Source: an uncultured Bacteroidales bacterium (GTDB taxonomy: Bacteria > Bacteroidota > Bacteroidia > Bacteroidales > F082). Taken from it: 64,000 bases of DNA. The stretch covers positions 94,112 to 158,111 of the forward strand of contig ONFO01000002.1 of NCBI GenBank assembly GCA_900317155.1, given 5' to 3'. A model generated the notes under the pieces. That model made no database searches. It saw nothing but the letters and a program-made list of their open reading frames with translations, and was not told where the DNA came from. Below, one piece after another: positions 20,159 through 29,546 of the stretch (within the stretch, counting starts at the first letter, position 1; every line of letters begins with the position of its first letter). The position numbers and the translations under genes are program-made.

Positions 20159-21103
20159 TCAATTATTTGCGCTCATTTCTAACTTTTCCATGGCACTTGG
20201 TGTCAAGGGTTTTGGTGCAAATTTCTTGGTCTTTGCTTGACCATGATCCGGAATGAGGAACGTCATTACTGGTTCAAGATTGTCAAGGTTGTTATAGTTG
20301 CTTGGTGCATCTATCGGGAAAGTGCCAGCAACAGGGTTGGAACCTGATTCGGCAGAAATCAAAGCACCACCATAATAAACAGAGACAACATAATTGGTTT
20401 TAACGGAAGGATCGCAGTTTTCCCAAAGGTCAACATACACCGTATAGAGACCAGGTTCAACATAAGCCTCTTCACCATAGGTGATGTTTTCGTTGTTTAC
20501 GTAATCAAGGCTACAACCGGCATTGGAGTCAAGGTCAAGCTCACCGCCGTTTTCACTTGTGCTATGTCCATAATAGATATGCTCGCCGTTAGGTTCAATC
20601 ACATGAAGGTCAACGTCTTTTGCCGTGTCGAATGAAAGGCTAATTTGCAACAAACCAGTACCTACTTCTATCAATTCGACAGTTTTTTCAACGACTTCGC
20701 TCACTTTACCGTTGTTGTCCAAAATGGACACCAAAATGACGAAATCATCGTCTTCCTCACCTAAAGTAATATCCTGATTGACAAGGATAACGAACTCATA
20801 GTTGGTGCTGCTGGGAACCCATTCATAATAACCAAATTCATTATCAACACCCACATAGACTTTCTTAACCGTAACAGGTGAATCCACATTGACGATAGAT
20901 GTACCGCCAGGAATCACCTTCTTGTTCATCGTTACATCAATGTTCACATCAGAACTGGCTGCTGGAATTTCTTTGGCAACCAAAGTACCGTCTTTAACAG
21001 TGATGTATTTGTTAACTGTTGTCTCTTTCGTTTTGGTACATTCAACCAAAAGAAATGCTGCCATAACAAAAAGGCAACCTAATGCAAAAATCCTTTTTTT
21101 CAT
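20159..21103 (-). CDS. Lipoprotein with a DUF2135/YfaP-like domain
   Basis: A 314-residue protein with a signal peptide ending in LLVEC (lipid-modified cysteine near residue 22), so it should be a lipoprotein. Residues about 150-250 contain DVDLHVIEPNGEHIYYGH followed by GGELDLDSNAGC and a YTVYVDLWENC segment, the pattern of the DUF2135/YfaP beta-sandwich. The first half is beta-rich and resembles Ig-like modules. The C-terminal tail is lysine- and proline-rich. It is monocistronic, with its own -7 box (21150-21157) and terminator. Role unknown; surface or periplasmic location is inferred from the lipobox. Confidence 0.7.
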   Translation of the reverse strand: MKKRIFALGCLFVMAAFLLVECTKTKETTVNKYITVKDGTLVAKEIPAASSDVNIDVTMNKKVIPGGTSIVNVDSPVTVKKVYVGVDNEFGYYEWVPSSTNYEFVILVNQDITLGEEDDDFVILVSILDNNGKVSEVVEKTVELIEVGTGLLQISLSFDTAKDVDLHVIEPNGEHIYYGHSTSENGGELDLDSNAGCSLDYVNNENITYGEEAYVEPGLYTVYVDLWENCDPSVKTNYVVSVYYGGALISAESGSNPVAGTFPIDAPSNYNNLDNLEPVMTFLIPDHGQAKTKKFAPKPLTPSAMEKLEMSANN

Positions 21104-21149
21104 AACAATTTAAATTTTAGTTAGACAATAATTTTCGAAATTTTCGATG

Positions 21150-21157
21150 CAAAAATA
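21150..21157 (-). promoter_or_regulatory. Promoter -7 box for the DUF2135-type lipoprotein gene
   Basis: The minus strand reads TATTTTTG, matching TAnnTTTG, 47 bases upstream of the start codon at 21103. The surrounding intergenic region (21104-21365) is A+T-rich and also holds the divergent wecC box. Confidence 0.55.
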
Positions 21158-21336
21158 CAAAGAATTCAATACACCCGTAAAGAAAACACCTTTTTTTAAA
21201 CAATTCTATGGATTGGAGATTCTTTTTTGACAAAAAACACAAATAAAATGTCCAATTATTTTTTCTCAAGTTTTAATGACAGAACACATTATATCCAAAA
21301 AATTTGTCTGCATTCCAAATCAATATATTTATTTGT

Positions 21337-21344
21337 TACTTTTG
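21337..21344 (+). promoter_or_regulatory. Promoter -7 box for wecC-wecB
   Basis: TACTTTTG matches TAnnTTTG and ends 21 bases upstream of the wecC start. The -33 element at the expected spacing is poor; a TTTG at 21303-21306 is too far upstream for the usual spacer. Confidence 0.55.
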
Positions 21345-21365
21345 CAGCGTTTTAAATAAAGGCGA

Positions 21366-22589
21366 ATGATTAACGTAATTGGACTCGGATATATTGGTTT
21401 ACCCACCGCTCTGATGATGGCTTCACACGGTGTGGAAGTAATTGGAACGGATTACAACAAAGAACTAGTTGCCACGCTCAACGCGGGCAAGACCACATTC
21501 AAGGAAGATGGATTGGACGAACTCTTTGCTGCCGCACTGAAAGCGGGCATCAAGTTCACCACGGAATACCAAAAGACGGACATGTACATCGTCAGCGTAC
21601 CCACGCCTTACGACAAGTTCAGCAAGAAAGTCGATGCGTGTTATGTGGTGGCGGCGGTGAAGGAAGTGATGAAAGTCTGCCCTAAAGGTGCCACTGTGGT
21701 CGTTGAGTCGACCGTCAGCCCTGGCACGATGGACAAGTTCGTGCGTCCCGTGGTGGAGGCCAACGGCTTCAAGATCGGCGAAGACATCCATCTGGTGCAT
21801 GCTCCCGAGCGTATCATCCCAGGCAACATGGTCTATGAGCTGCTCCACAACAACCGCACCATCGGTGCCGACAGCCGCGAGATTGGCGAGAAGGTGAAGC
21901 AGTACTACGCTTCTTTCTGCCAAGGCGAGATCGTGGTGACCGACATCCGCACCGCCGAGATGACCAAGGTGGTGGAGAACACCTACCGAGCCGTCAACAT
22001 CGCCTTTGCCAATGAATTGAGCCGCATCTGCCGTCACGACAACATGGATGTCTATGAAATCATCCGCATCTGCAACATGCACCCGCGTGTCAACATCCTG
22101 CAGCCCGGTCCTGGCGTGGGCGGCCATTGCATCAGCGTCGACCCATGGTTCCTCGTGGGCGACTATCCGCAGTTGGCCAAGGTCATCGACGAAAGTATGA
22201 AGACCAACGACAGCCAGCCCGTGTTCGTCTTGGAGCGCATCTACGAAATCATGAAGGAGAAGGGCATCACCGACAACCGCCGCGTGGGTCTTTATGGAAT
22301 CACGTATAAAGAAAACGTGGACGATATCCGTGAGAGCCCGACCTTGCAGATGCTCGATATCCAAGAGCGTCATCTGGCCCGTCCGCTGAAGAGCTTCGAC
22401 CCGTTCTTTACTGAAAAGGAAATTGTCCCGAACCAAATCCTTGACTTCGACCAATTCCTCAACGAAGTCGACATGGTGGTCATCATGGTGAAACATGACC
22501 ATATCAAGCAGAACTGGGACAAGCTGAAAAATAAGGTGATTTTGGATTGCCATAATATTTGTCCGTTGGAGGGTGTTTACCATATTTAA
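21366..22589 (+). CDS. wecC: UDP-N-acetyl-D-mannosamine dehydrogenase (nucleotide-sugar dehydrogenase)
   Basis: A 407-residue UDP-sugar dehydrogenase. It has the N-terminal Rossmann loop GLGYIGLPTA (6-15), STVSPGT, a HAPERIIPGN block typical of the WecC branch, the helix lysine region TEMTKVVENTYRAVNIAFANE, and the catalytic cysteine in GVGGHCISVDPWF. It oxidises C6 of UDP-ManNAc in two NAD-dependent steps to UDP-ManNAcA. The epimerase that makes its substrate is encoded 11 bases downstream, which supports WecC over UDP-glucose or UDP-GlcNAc dehydrogenase. The gene is G+C-richer than its surroundings. Confidence 0.92.
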   Translation: MINVIGLGYIGLPTALMMASHGVEVIGTDYNKELVATLNAGKTTFKEDGLDELFAAALKAGIKFTTEYQKTDMYIVSVPTPYDKFSKKVDACYVVAAVKEVMKVCPKGATVVVESTVSPGTMDKFVRPVVEANGFKIGEDIHLVHAPERIIPGNMVYELLHNNRTIGADSREIGEKVKQYYASFCQGEIVVTDIRTAEMTKVVENTYRAVNIAFANELSRICRHDNMDVYEIIRICNMHPRVNILQPGPGVGGHCISVDPWFLVGDYPQLAKVIDESMKTNDSQPVFVLERIYEIMKEKGITDNRRVGLYGITYKENVDDIRESPTLQMLDIQERHLARPLKSFDPFFTEKEIVPNQILDFDQFLNEVDMVVIMVKHDHIKQNWDKLKNKVILDCHNICPLEGVYHI

Positions 22590-22600
22590 TCCGAAAGCCG

Positions 22601-23752
22601 ATGAAAAAAATCATGCTTGTCTTCGGTACAAGACCAGAGGCAATCAAAATGTGTCCTTTGGTCAAGGAGTTCCAAAAAAAACCTGAAGAGTTCGAAACTA
22701 TAGTTTGTGTCACTGGTCAGCACCGCGAGATGCTCGACCAAGTGCTGCGTATCTTTGAAGTTCAGCCCGACTATGACCTCAACATCATGAAACAAGGGCA
22801 AGATTTGTACGATGTGACCGCTCGGGTGTTGGTGGGTATGCGTGACGTGCTAAGAAAATGTCAGCCTGATGTGGTATTGGTTCACGGCGACACCACCACT
22901 TCCACCGCTGCCGCACTTGCAGCTTTCTATCAACAGATTCCGGTCGGACATGTGGAGGCTGGTTTGCGTACCTACAACATTTACAGTCCTTGGCCTGAGG
23001 AGATGAACCGGCAAATCACGAGTCGTATCGCCACTTATGACTTCGCCCCTACCCCATTGAGCAAAACTAATCTTCTGAACGAAAATGTTAGCGAGGACAA
23101 GATTTTCGTAACAGGCAATACTGTGATAGATGCCCTACACATGGTAGTAGAGAAACTAAACACAGACCTGGATCTTGCCAAGGAACAAGAGCAAGTTTTA
23201 CTCACCGCTGGTTACGATGTCAAACGTTTGGGTAATGGCAAGAGACTTGTTCTCATCACTGGTCATCGCCGCGAAAACTTTGGCGAGGGTTTCATCAGTA
23301 TGGTCACCGCCATGAAAGACCTTTCCGAGCAATATCCCGATGTGGACTTCGTCTATCCCATGCACCTCAACCCCAATGTGCGCAAGCCAATCCACGAGGT
23401 GTTTGGCGAAGACTTGACGGTTTACAAGAACTTTTTCTTCATTGAGCCGCTTCAATACTTGGAGTTCGTTTACTTAATGGAAAAGAGCTATCTGGTGCTG
23501 ACCGACAGCGGTGGGATTCAAGAAGAAGCCCCTGGGCTTGGCAAGCCCGTGCTCGTGATGCGCAACACCACGGAACGACCTGAAGCCCTTGATGCTGGAA
23601 CGGTGAAGCTGGTAGGAACAGACCACGATTTGATTGTTAGCGAAGTAAGCCGACTTCTTGAGGATTCATCCTATTACGACAAGATGAGCAAGGCCGTGAA
23701 TCCATACGGTGATGGATTGGCTTGCGGAAGAATCGTGCAAGCTTTCATTTGA
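22601..23752 (+). CDS. wecB: UDP-N-acetylglucosamine 2-epimerase (non-hydrolysing)
   Basis: A 383-residue GT-B-fold epimerase. MLVFGTRPEAIKMCPLV opens the protein, followed by VHGDTTTS, HVEAGLRT, TGHRRENFGEG and LTDSGGIQEEAPGLGKPVLVMR, the full set of WecB signatures. It interconverts UDP-GlcNAc and UDP-ManNAc, feeding the WecC enzyme encoded just upstream. The frame opens at 22559 inside wecC; the ATG at 22601 is chosen because it begins exactly at the first beta-strand. The product UDP-ManNAcA is probably used for a surface glycan, but no matching transferase is adjacent. Confidence 0.94.
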   Translation: MKKIMLVFGTRPEAIKMCPLVKEFQKKPEEFETIVCVTGQHREMLDQVLRIFEVQPDYDLNIMKQGQDLYDVTARVLVGMRDVLRKCQPDVVLVHGDTTTSTAAALAAFYQQIPVGHVEAGLRTYNIYSPWPEEMNRQITSRIATYDFAPTPLSKTNLLNENVSEDKIFVTGNTVIDALHMVVEKLNTDLDLAKEQEQVLLTAGYDVKRLGNGKRLVLITGHRRENFGEGFISMVTAMKDLSEQYPDVDFVYPMHLNPNVRKPIHEVFGEDLTVYKNFFFIEPLQYLEFVYLMEKSYLVLTDSGGIQEEAPGLGKPVLVMRNTTERPEALDAGTVKLVGTDHDLIVSEVSRLLEDSSYYDKMSKAVNPYGDGLACGRIVQAFI

Positions 23753-23824
23753 CAAAATCACATATTGTTGTCAAGATAATGCTTGATAATGCAATAAGTC
23801 CATCTCCCTTTCACGAAAAATCTC

Positions 23825-23832
23825 TATCTTTG
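23825..23832 (+). promoter_or_regulatory. Promoter -7 box for the DUF4175-ybeY transcript
   Basis: TATCTTTG matches TAnnTTTG, 20 bases upstream of the ATG at 23853. No clear -33 element is visible. Confidence 0.55.
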
Positions 23833-23852
23833 CAGATTATTCTATTTTGGAT

Positions 23853-26800
23853 ATGTCTGCACCTAATAAATTGATAGAGAAAATTGAAGGTTTCACACGA
23901 AAGTATTACCTTAACCGCTTGATACAAGGTGTATTGGTGGGTGCTGTATTGTGGATTGTCTTCTATCTACTCATCAACGGGTTGGAGTATTTCTCCTGGT
24001 TTCCGCCTAAAGGGCGTTTTGTTCTGCTATTGTTTTTGCTGGCAGGCAGTTCCTTCGTTTTGGTGTATCATTTCCTCATCCCTCTTGCCAACCTCATCCG
24101 CTTCCGAAAGAAGATGTCGGTTGAACAAGCCTCAGTATTGATTGGAAAGTTCTTCCCTGAAATCAAGGACAAACTGCTGAATACAATACAGTTGACCCAT
24201 CAGATGGAAAACTCCAACAATGGAGTCGGCCCTTCGACGGGCACAGGAACCTCCGATGACAACGCTCTTTTGGCTGCCACCATCGAACAACGCAGTGCCC
24301 GCCTCTCCCCTATCCGCTTCTCCGACGCCGTTGATTTGCGTGGCAATCTGAAATATCTCGGCATCTTTTTCGGTTCGCTCCTATTCTTAATTGCACTTAT
24401 GGTGTTTCTGCCATCGTTTGCCTTACAACCTACGCAACGTATCGTCAACTATGAGCAGCATTTCGAGAAGCCCCTCCCCTATCAAGTTGAAATCGGACAG
24501 GAAGAAATTGAGACCACGCAAGGCAAGGAGGTAAAGTTCAGCATCCACGTTACGGGCGACCGCATTCCTGACGCTTTTTATGTGAAAAGTGAGTTGGGAC
24601 AGCAGCTCATGACCAAAGGCTCGGCCAACGACTTTAGTTATACCTTCAAGAACTTGTTCAATGACCTAACCTTTAATGTGATTGGCGGTGAATACACAAG
24701 CCGTCCCCTACACATCACGGTGCACCCCAACCCTACCCTACTCTCCTACCGCTGCGAATTGCAATATCCTACTTATATTCATCGCACCAACGAGACCTTA
24801 GAAGCCAAGACCCGACTTATCGTACCTCAAGGCACCCGTCTTACTTTCAGCTTCACCACCCGCGACACTGAGCAGATGTCTGTTACGTGCGACTCGCTGA
24901 CCACCGAACTGAATGCACAAGACAACATCTTTGAATACCAATTCGTAGCTGCACAATCTACCAAATTTGAGGTACAAGTGCAAAATGCATGGAACCAAAG
25001 CTTAGAACCTCTCCCTTTCTCTGTCGACGTGTTGCCTGACGCCTATCCAGACATTCGTGTGGAATCGTTCGACGAGCAGCTTTCCACTGACGTGTATTTT
25101 TCTGGTCTCGTCACCGACGACTACGGTTTCAGCCGCCTGACCTTCAACTGCATCGTGAAGGAACCCATAGAAAAAAACATCGTCAAGACCGTGCCCTTTG
25201 ATCTCAAACAGACCCGCACCTCATTCTTCTATCAATTCAATATGGACAGTCTCGGCATCATGCCTGGACAGAACATGGAGGTTTACTTCGTGGTTTGGGA
25301 CAACGATGGTTTCCACGGACCCAAGTCGAAGCGCTCAGAAACATTCACTTATTATAAGCCTTCGGAGTCGGCTTTGGACAGCATTGCCAACCAACAATCG
25401 GAAGACATCATGGAGCGTCTTCAGGAAAAATCGCAAGAGGCCGACAAACTGCAAGACGAAATTGAGAAGATGTTGCAAGACCTCATCCAAAAGAAAGATT
25501 TGGATTGGTCCGACAAAGAAAAAATGAAAGACCTGCTTGAAAAACAGCAGCAGATTCAAGACGAATGGAACAAGTTGCAAGAAGAGCAGGATAAGTTGTC
25601 CGATTTCATGAAAGAGCATGATTTGGCCAACGAAGACCTCATCAAGAAGCAAGAGCAAATCAACAAACTCTTCAACGAGGTGATACCCGAAGAGTTGAAA
25701 AAAATGATGGAACAGATTGACAAATTGCTTGAGGAGATGCCGCGCGAGCAGATGCAACAAATGATGCAGGACATCAAGAAAAACAACCAATCGATGCAAG
25801 AACTGCTCGACCGCAACTTGTCGCTTTTGGAGCAACTCAAGATGGAGAAAGACCTCAACGACTTGGCCAACAAATTGGATAAACTTGGCGAGGAATTGCA
25901 GAAAGAAGAGTCGGAAAATCAGAAAAAAGAAGGGGAGGAGACAGACCCAAAAACGGCTGAAGAAGCCAAAGAGGAATTCGACAAGATGATGGACGAACTC
26001 GACCAACTCTTGGAGAAAAACCAAGACTTGCAGCAGCCTTTCGACATGCAAAAAGACGAAGAGATGCAAGAGAGCATCGACCAAGATCTTCAAGACGCCA
26101 TGCAGAACGAGCAAAATAGCCAACAGCAACAGTCGCAGCAGAATAAGCAAAATGCCGGTCAGAAGATGCAACAGATGGCTAACCAAATGAAAATGCAAAT
26201 GCAGATGCAAGGCATGGAACAGATGGCCGAGGATGCCCATTTGATGCGTATCTTGCTCGAGAATGTCGTCCACGCCTCGCACGAGCAAGAAGCTTTGATG
26301 AGCGAAATCGGCACACTGCGTGTTGATGACCCATCGTTGGTTGAAAAGATTATCCATCAAAAAGAAATTGCCGACAACTTCAATATGGTCCGCGACTCGT
26401 TGCGCAGCATGGCTATGCGTCAGCCTATGATCCAGAATTTTGTCTTCGATGAACTGCACACCATAGAGAATCAGACAGAAAATGCGATGAAATTCCTCAA
26501 CGACTTGAAACTTTCTCAGGCTGTGCGTCACCAGCAGACCGCCATGATGTCAATGAACAACCTGGCTCTGATGTTGGCCGAGTCGTTGGAGAATATGGAA
26601 AACAGTATGGAATCTATGGGCATGCCGATGTCATGTTCCATGCCCAAACCAGGTCAAGGCCAATCGAGCATGCAAAAGATGCAGCAGCTACAGCAACAGC
26701 TCAGCGAACAACTCAAACAAATGCAACAGCAAATGGAGAAATCCGGACAGCAAACACCCAACTCAATGAGCGAAGAGTTTGCCCGCATGGCCGCTGAACA

Positions 26801-27194
26801 AGAGATGCTACGACAGGGAATGCAACAGATGCTGAACGACATGAAGGAAAACGGACAAATCGGAGACGACGGCCTGAATGAAATCATCAAGGACATGGAG
26901 AAACTTGAAGAAGAGTTGGTAAACAAGAAAATCAACCGCCAGATGATTGAGCGCAGCCAACGTATTGAATCCAGAATGTTAGAATCGCAGAAAGCGCAAG
27001 AGAAACGCGAACAAGAAGAAAAGCGCAAGTCGAACGAATACAAAGGCTCGCATTTCGACCGACAAATCGACGAGTTCCTCTATAAGGAAACGCTGAAGAA
27101 AAACCAAGAGTTCCTTAAGACCAACCCGATTGAATATTTCCCTTATTACCAGAATAAGATTAATGAGTATTATTTGAAGAAAAACACACATTGA
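23853..27194 (+). CDS. DUF4175 family large coiled-coil membrane protein
   Basis: A 1113-residue protein resembling the Bacteroidota DUF4175 family. Two or three membrane segments lie in the first 70 residues and another near 170-190. Beta-rich extracytoplasmic modules follow (about 200-510), and then a very long, glutamine-, lysine- and glutamate-rich coiled-coil region from about 520 to 1060 (repeated KMQQMANQMKMQMQMQG-like and EEFDKMMDELDQLLE-like heptads). The C-terminal end turns towards FPYYQNKINEYY. The start is ATG 23853 rather than the TTG at 23847. It is followed after one base by ybeY. Function is unknown; a structural or scaffolding role at the envelope is a guess. Residues about 125-135 derive from a small palindromic repeat. 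Confidence 0.8.
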   Translation: MSAPNKLIEKIEGFTRKYYLNRLIQGVLVGAVLWIVFYLLINGLEYFSWFPPKGRFVLLLFLLAGSSFVLVYHFLIPLANLIRFRKKMSVEQASVLIGKFFPEIKDKLLNTIQLTHQMENSNNGVGPSTGTGTSDDNALLAATIEQRSARLSPIRFSDAVDLRGNLKYLGIFFGSLLFLIALMVFLPSFALQPTQRIVNYEQHFEKPLPYQVEIGQEEIETTQGKEVKFSIHVTGDRIPDAFYVKSELGQQLMTKGSANDFSYTFKNLFNDLTFNVIGGEYTSRPLHITVHPNPTLLSYRCELQYPTYIHRTNETLEAKTRLIVPQGTRLTFSFTTRDTEQMSVTCDSLTTELNAQDNIFEYQFVAAQSTKFEVQVQNAWNQSLEPLPFSVDVLPDAYPDIRVESFDEQLSTDVYFSGLVTDDYGFSRLTFNCIVKEPIEKNIVKTVPFDLKQTRTSFFYQFNMDSLGIMPGQNMEVYFVVWDNDGFHGPKSKRSETFTYYKPSESALDSIANQQSEDIMERLQEKSQEADKLQDEIEKMLQDLIQKKDLDWSDKEKMKDLLEKQQQIQDEWNKLQEEQDKLSDFMKEHDLANEDLIKKQEQINKLFNEVIPEELKKMMEQIDKLLEEMPREQMQQMMQDIKKNNQSMQELLDRNLSLLEQLKMEKDLNDLANKLDKLGEELQKEESENQKKEGEETDPKTAEEAKEEFDKMMDELDQLLEKNQDLQQPFDMQKDEEMQESIDQDLQDAMQNEQNSQQQQSQQNKQNAGQKMQQMANQMKMQMQMQGMEQMAEDAHLMRILLENVVHASHEQEALMSEIGTLRVDDPSLVEKIIHQKEIADNFNMVRDSLRSMAMRQPMIQNFVFDELHTIENQTENAMKFLNDLKLSQAVRHQQTAMMSMNNLALMLAESLENMENSMESMGMPMSCSMPKPGQGQSSMQKMQQLQQQLSEQLKQMQQQMEKSGQQTPNSMSEEFARMAAEQEMLRQGMQQMLNDMKENGQIGDDGLNEIIKDMEKLEEELVNKKINRQMIERSQRIESRMLESQKAQEKREQEEKRKSNEYKGSHFDRQIDEFLYKETLKKNQEFLKTNPIEYFPYYQNKINEYYLKKNTH
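24224..24260 (+). repeat. Small palindromic repeat in frame inside the DUF4175 gene
   Basis: GCCC at 24229-24232 and GGGC at 24239-24242 form a hairpin around TTCGAC, followed by ACAGGAACC. The wording resembles a dispersed CCCTTCGACGGGCTCAGGAACC-type intergenic repeat seen in Bacteroidota. It is translated as the low-complexity linker GPSTGTGTSDD between two helical segments. Confidence 0.4.
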
Positions 27195-27195
27195 C

Positions 27196-27615
27196 ATGAT
27201 CAGATTCAGTACACTGGATGTAGAGATGCCGCCAATCAAACCGCAATCCGTGAAGCTATGGATTGAAGAAGTGGTGGAAAAACATGGCAAGACGGTAGGG
27301 GAGTTGTACTACTATTTTTGCAGCGACGAGAAGCTGTTAGAGATCAACAGTGAGCGTCTCGGTCATGATTTCTATACAGACATTGTGACCTTCCCGTTGA
27401 CCGATTGTGAGACGGTCTTGTCGAGTGAGTTCTGTATCAGTGTTGACCGCATCAAAGAAAATGCCGTAACCTTTGGCCGCACTTACGAAAGCGAATTGCA
27501 TCGCGTCATCATTCATGGTGTGTTGCATCTCATCGGTTTTGATGACCTTACTGACGAAGAAGAAATAGAGATGCGTGAAAAAGAGGAAGAAGCGTTGAAA
27601 TCATTATTTAGTTAA
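27196..27615 (+). CDS. ybeY: Endoribonuclease YbeY (rRNA maturation)
   Basis: A 139-residue protein of the YbeY family, which takes part in 16S rRNA 3'-end maturation and ribosome quality control. The metal motif is HGVLHLIGFDD: His107 and His111 are kept, while the third histidine of the usual HGxLHLxGxDH is Asp117. Upstream, FPLTD and SSEFCISVDRI match the YbeY core strands. The Asp variant seems to occur in Bacteroidota relatives too, so it is not taken as evidence of inactivation. It starts one base after the DUF4175 stop, so the two are translated from one message. Confidence 0.9.
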   Translation: MIRFSTLDVEMPPIKPQSVKLWIEEVVEKHGKTVGELYYYFCSDEKLLEINSERLGHDFYTDIVTFPLTDCETVLSSEFCISVDRIKENAVTFGRTYESELHRVIIHGVLHLIGFDDLTDEEEIEMREKEEEALKSLFS

Positions 27616-27640
27616 TTAAATATCAGTTTGTTAATATAAT

Positions 27641-27656
27641 TGTTTCCCGTGAAACA
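27641..27656 (+). promoter_or_regulatory. parS-like ParB-binding site upstream of mnmG
   Basis: TGTTTCCCGTGAAACA matches the widely conserved chromosomal parS sequence TGTTTCACGTGAAACA at 15 of 16 positions. It lies 12 bases before the mnmG start codon. A second 15/16 match lies just after mnmG. ParB spreading from such sites drives origin segregation in many bacteria. Confidence 0.65.
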
Positions 27657-27668
27657 CTAATCAAAGAA

Positions 27669-29540
27669 ATGTATTTTGAACCGTATGACATCATCGTAGT
27701 AGGAGCTGGTCACGCCGGATGTGAGGCGGCAGCGGCAGCAGCCAACATGGGCAGCAAGGTGTTGTTGGTCACCATGGATTTGCGTTTGATGGCCTCCATG
27801 TCGTGCAACCCAGCCATGGGTGGCATCGCTAAAGGACAAATCGTCCGGGAGATTGACGCTATGGGAGGCTATTCAGGCATCGTCAGCGACCGGACCATGA
27901 TACAATTTAGGATGCTTAACAAGTCGAAAGGACCGGCTATGTGGAGCCCAAGATGCCAAAGCGACAAAATGATGTTCTCAGCAGAATGGCGAAGCATGCT
28001 TGAAAAAACCAAAAATCTCGACTTTTGGCAAGACACCGTTACAGGACTCTTGGTCAGCGGCGACAAGGTGAAGGGGGTGAAGACCATGATGGGAGGGGAG
28101 ATTGAAAGCAAAGCCGTAATCCTCACTAATGGGACTTTTTTGAACGGCTTAATCCATATCGGTGAACAACATTTCGCAGGAGGAAGGATGGGTGAAGTAG
28201 CCAGTCATGGCATCACTGAACAGCTCAAGGAATACGGTTTTGAAGCAAAACGGCTCAAGACAGGCACACCAGTCAGAATTGATGGTCGTACTATAGATTT
28301 CAGCAAACTCATCGAGCAAAAGGGCGATGACGAGGTGGTTGGTTTTTCCTATATCGAGCCCTTCAAAATCACAAAACAAAGGAGCTGCTGGATTGCCCAT
28401 ACCTCGATAAAAGTACATGAGACTCTTCGAAAAGGATTCAAATACTCGCCCATGTTCAATGGCCGAATCAAAGGTGTGGGACCAAGATATTGTCCAAGCA
28501 TAGAAGACAAAATTGAACGGTTCTCGGGGAAAGACAGCCACCAACTCTTTGTTGAGCCAGAAGGCTGGACAACGCAAGAATACTATCTAAATGGCTTCAG
28601 TTCTTCGCTACCCGATTACATCCAATATGAAGCCTTGCGACAAATAGAAGGCTTCGAAAACGCCAAGATTTATCGTCCCGGCTACGCCATCGAATACGAC
28701 TATTTCCCGCCAGAACAGCTACACCATTCCTTAGAAACACGGCTGATGCACGGACTGTATTTCGCAGGACAGATTAACGGTACCACAGGCTATGAAGAAG
28801 CAGCTTGCCAAGGTCTGATGGCCGGCATCAACGCCAGCCTTGCGTTGCGGGATGATACGCCCCTAGTGCTATCAAGATACGAAGCTTATATTGGCGTGCT
28901 AATTGATGACCTCATCACGAAAGGTGTTGACGAACCCTATAGAATGTTCACCAGTAGGGCGGAGTACAGAATTCTATTGAGGCAGGATAACGCCGATGCA
29001 AGACTGACAGAATTGTCGCATAAAATAGGCTTAGCCCAAGAAGATCGCTTTCAAAAATATTTGGAGAAACGCGAAAAAGTTGAAGAAATCAAACGCTTCT
29101 TAAACGAAAATCATGTCTATCCTGACGAAATAAACGGCTTCTTAGAGCAAAAAGAAAGTACAAAGATAGACCAAAAGATGAAAATGTCCTATCTATTATT
29201 GCGACCTCAAATCAGCCTTTCAGAAATGATTGAGATTTTGCCTTCATTAGAGCATTTCAGAAATCAAGACAGATTCGTCAGAGAATGTCTCGAAGAAGCA
29301 GAGATACAAATCAAATACGCAAGCTACATTGAAAAAGAGGATGAACTTGCCGACAAACTCAGACGCTTGGAGAACGTGAAACTACCAAAAGATTTTGATT
29401 TCCACAATCTGCAATCACTATCATACGAGTCTAGAGAGAAACTCAACAAATACCAACCTGCAACTTTGGGAGAAGCCTCAAGGATAAGCGGGATTTCGCC
29501 AGCTGACATCAATGTGCTGGCCATATTTTTAGGAAGGTAA
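27669..29540 (+). CDS. mnmG: tRNA uridine-5-carboxymethylaminomethyl modification enzyme MnmG (GidA)
   Basis: A 623-residue FAD-dependent tRNA-modifying enzyme of normal length. The N-terminal dinucleotide motif VVGAGHAGCEAAAAAANMG (10-28) is followed by SCNPAMGGIAKGQIVREIDAMGG, the GTFLNGLIHIG block, FAGQINGTTGYEEAACQGL, and the C-terminal helical domain that binds MnmE and tRNA. With MnmE it makes cmnm5U at the wobble position of tRNAs reading split codon boxes. It is flanked by two parS-like 16-mers; mnmG/gidA is a classic neighbour of the replication origin and parAB in other bacteria, though no parAB or oriC is visible here. Confidence 0.97.
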   Translation: MYFEPYDIIVVGAGHAGCEAAAAAANMGSKVLLVTMDLRLMASMSCNPAMGGIAKGQIVREIDAMGGYSGIVSDRTMIQFRMLNKSKGPAMWSPRCQSDKMMFSAEWRSMLEKTKNLDFWQDTVTGLLVSGDKVKGVKTMMGGEIESKAVILTNGTFLNGLIHIGEQHFAGGRMGEVASHGITEQLKEYGFEAKRLKTGTPVRIDGRTIDFSKLIEQKGDDEVVGFSYIEPFKITKQRSCWIAHTSIKVHETLRKGFKYSPMFNGRIKGVGPRYCPSIEDKIERFSGKDSHQLFVEPEGWTTQEYYLNGFSSSLPDYIQYEALRQIEGFENAKIYRPGYAIEYDYFPPEQLHHSLETRLMHGLYFAGQINGTTGYEEAACQGLMAGINASLALRDDTPLVLSRYEAYIGVLIDDLITKGVDEPYRMFTSRAEYRILLRQDNADARLTELSHKIGLAQEDRFQKYLEKREKVEEIKRFLNENHVYPDEINGFLEQKESTKIDQKMKMSYLLLRPQISLSEMIEILPSLEHFRNQDRFVRECLEEAEIQIKYASYIEKEDELADKLRRLENVKLPKDFDFHNLQSLSYESREKLNKYQPATLGEASRISGISPADINVLAIFLGR

Positions 29541-29546
29541 AATATT

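Noticed and set aside
21465-22583. 372-codon minus-strand frame opposite wecC
   Set aside because: The plus-strand frame is an unmistakable nucleotide-sugar dehydrogenase; the histidine- and valine-rich antisense frame is an artefact of high third-position G+C.
25335-26531. 398-codon minus-strand frame opposite the DUF4175 coiled coil
   Set aside because: It is a leucine- and histidine-rich shadow of the glutamine- and lysine-rich coiled-coil codons on the plus strand.
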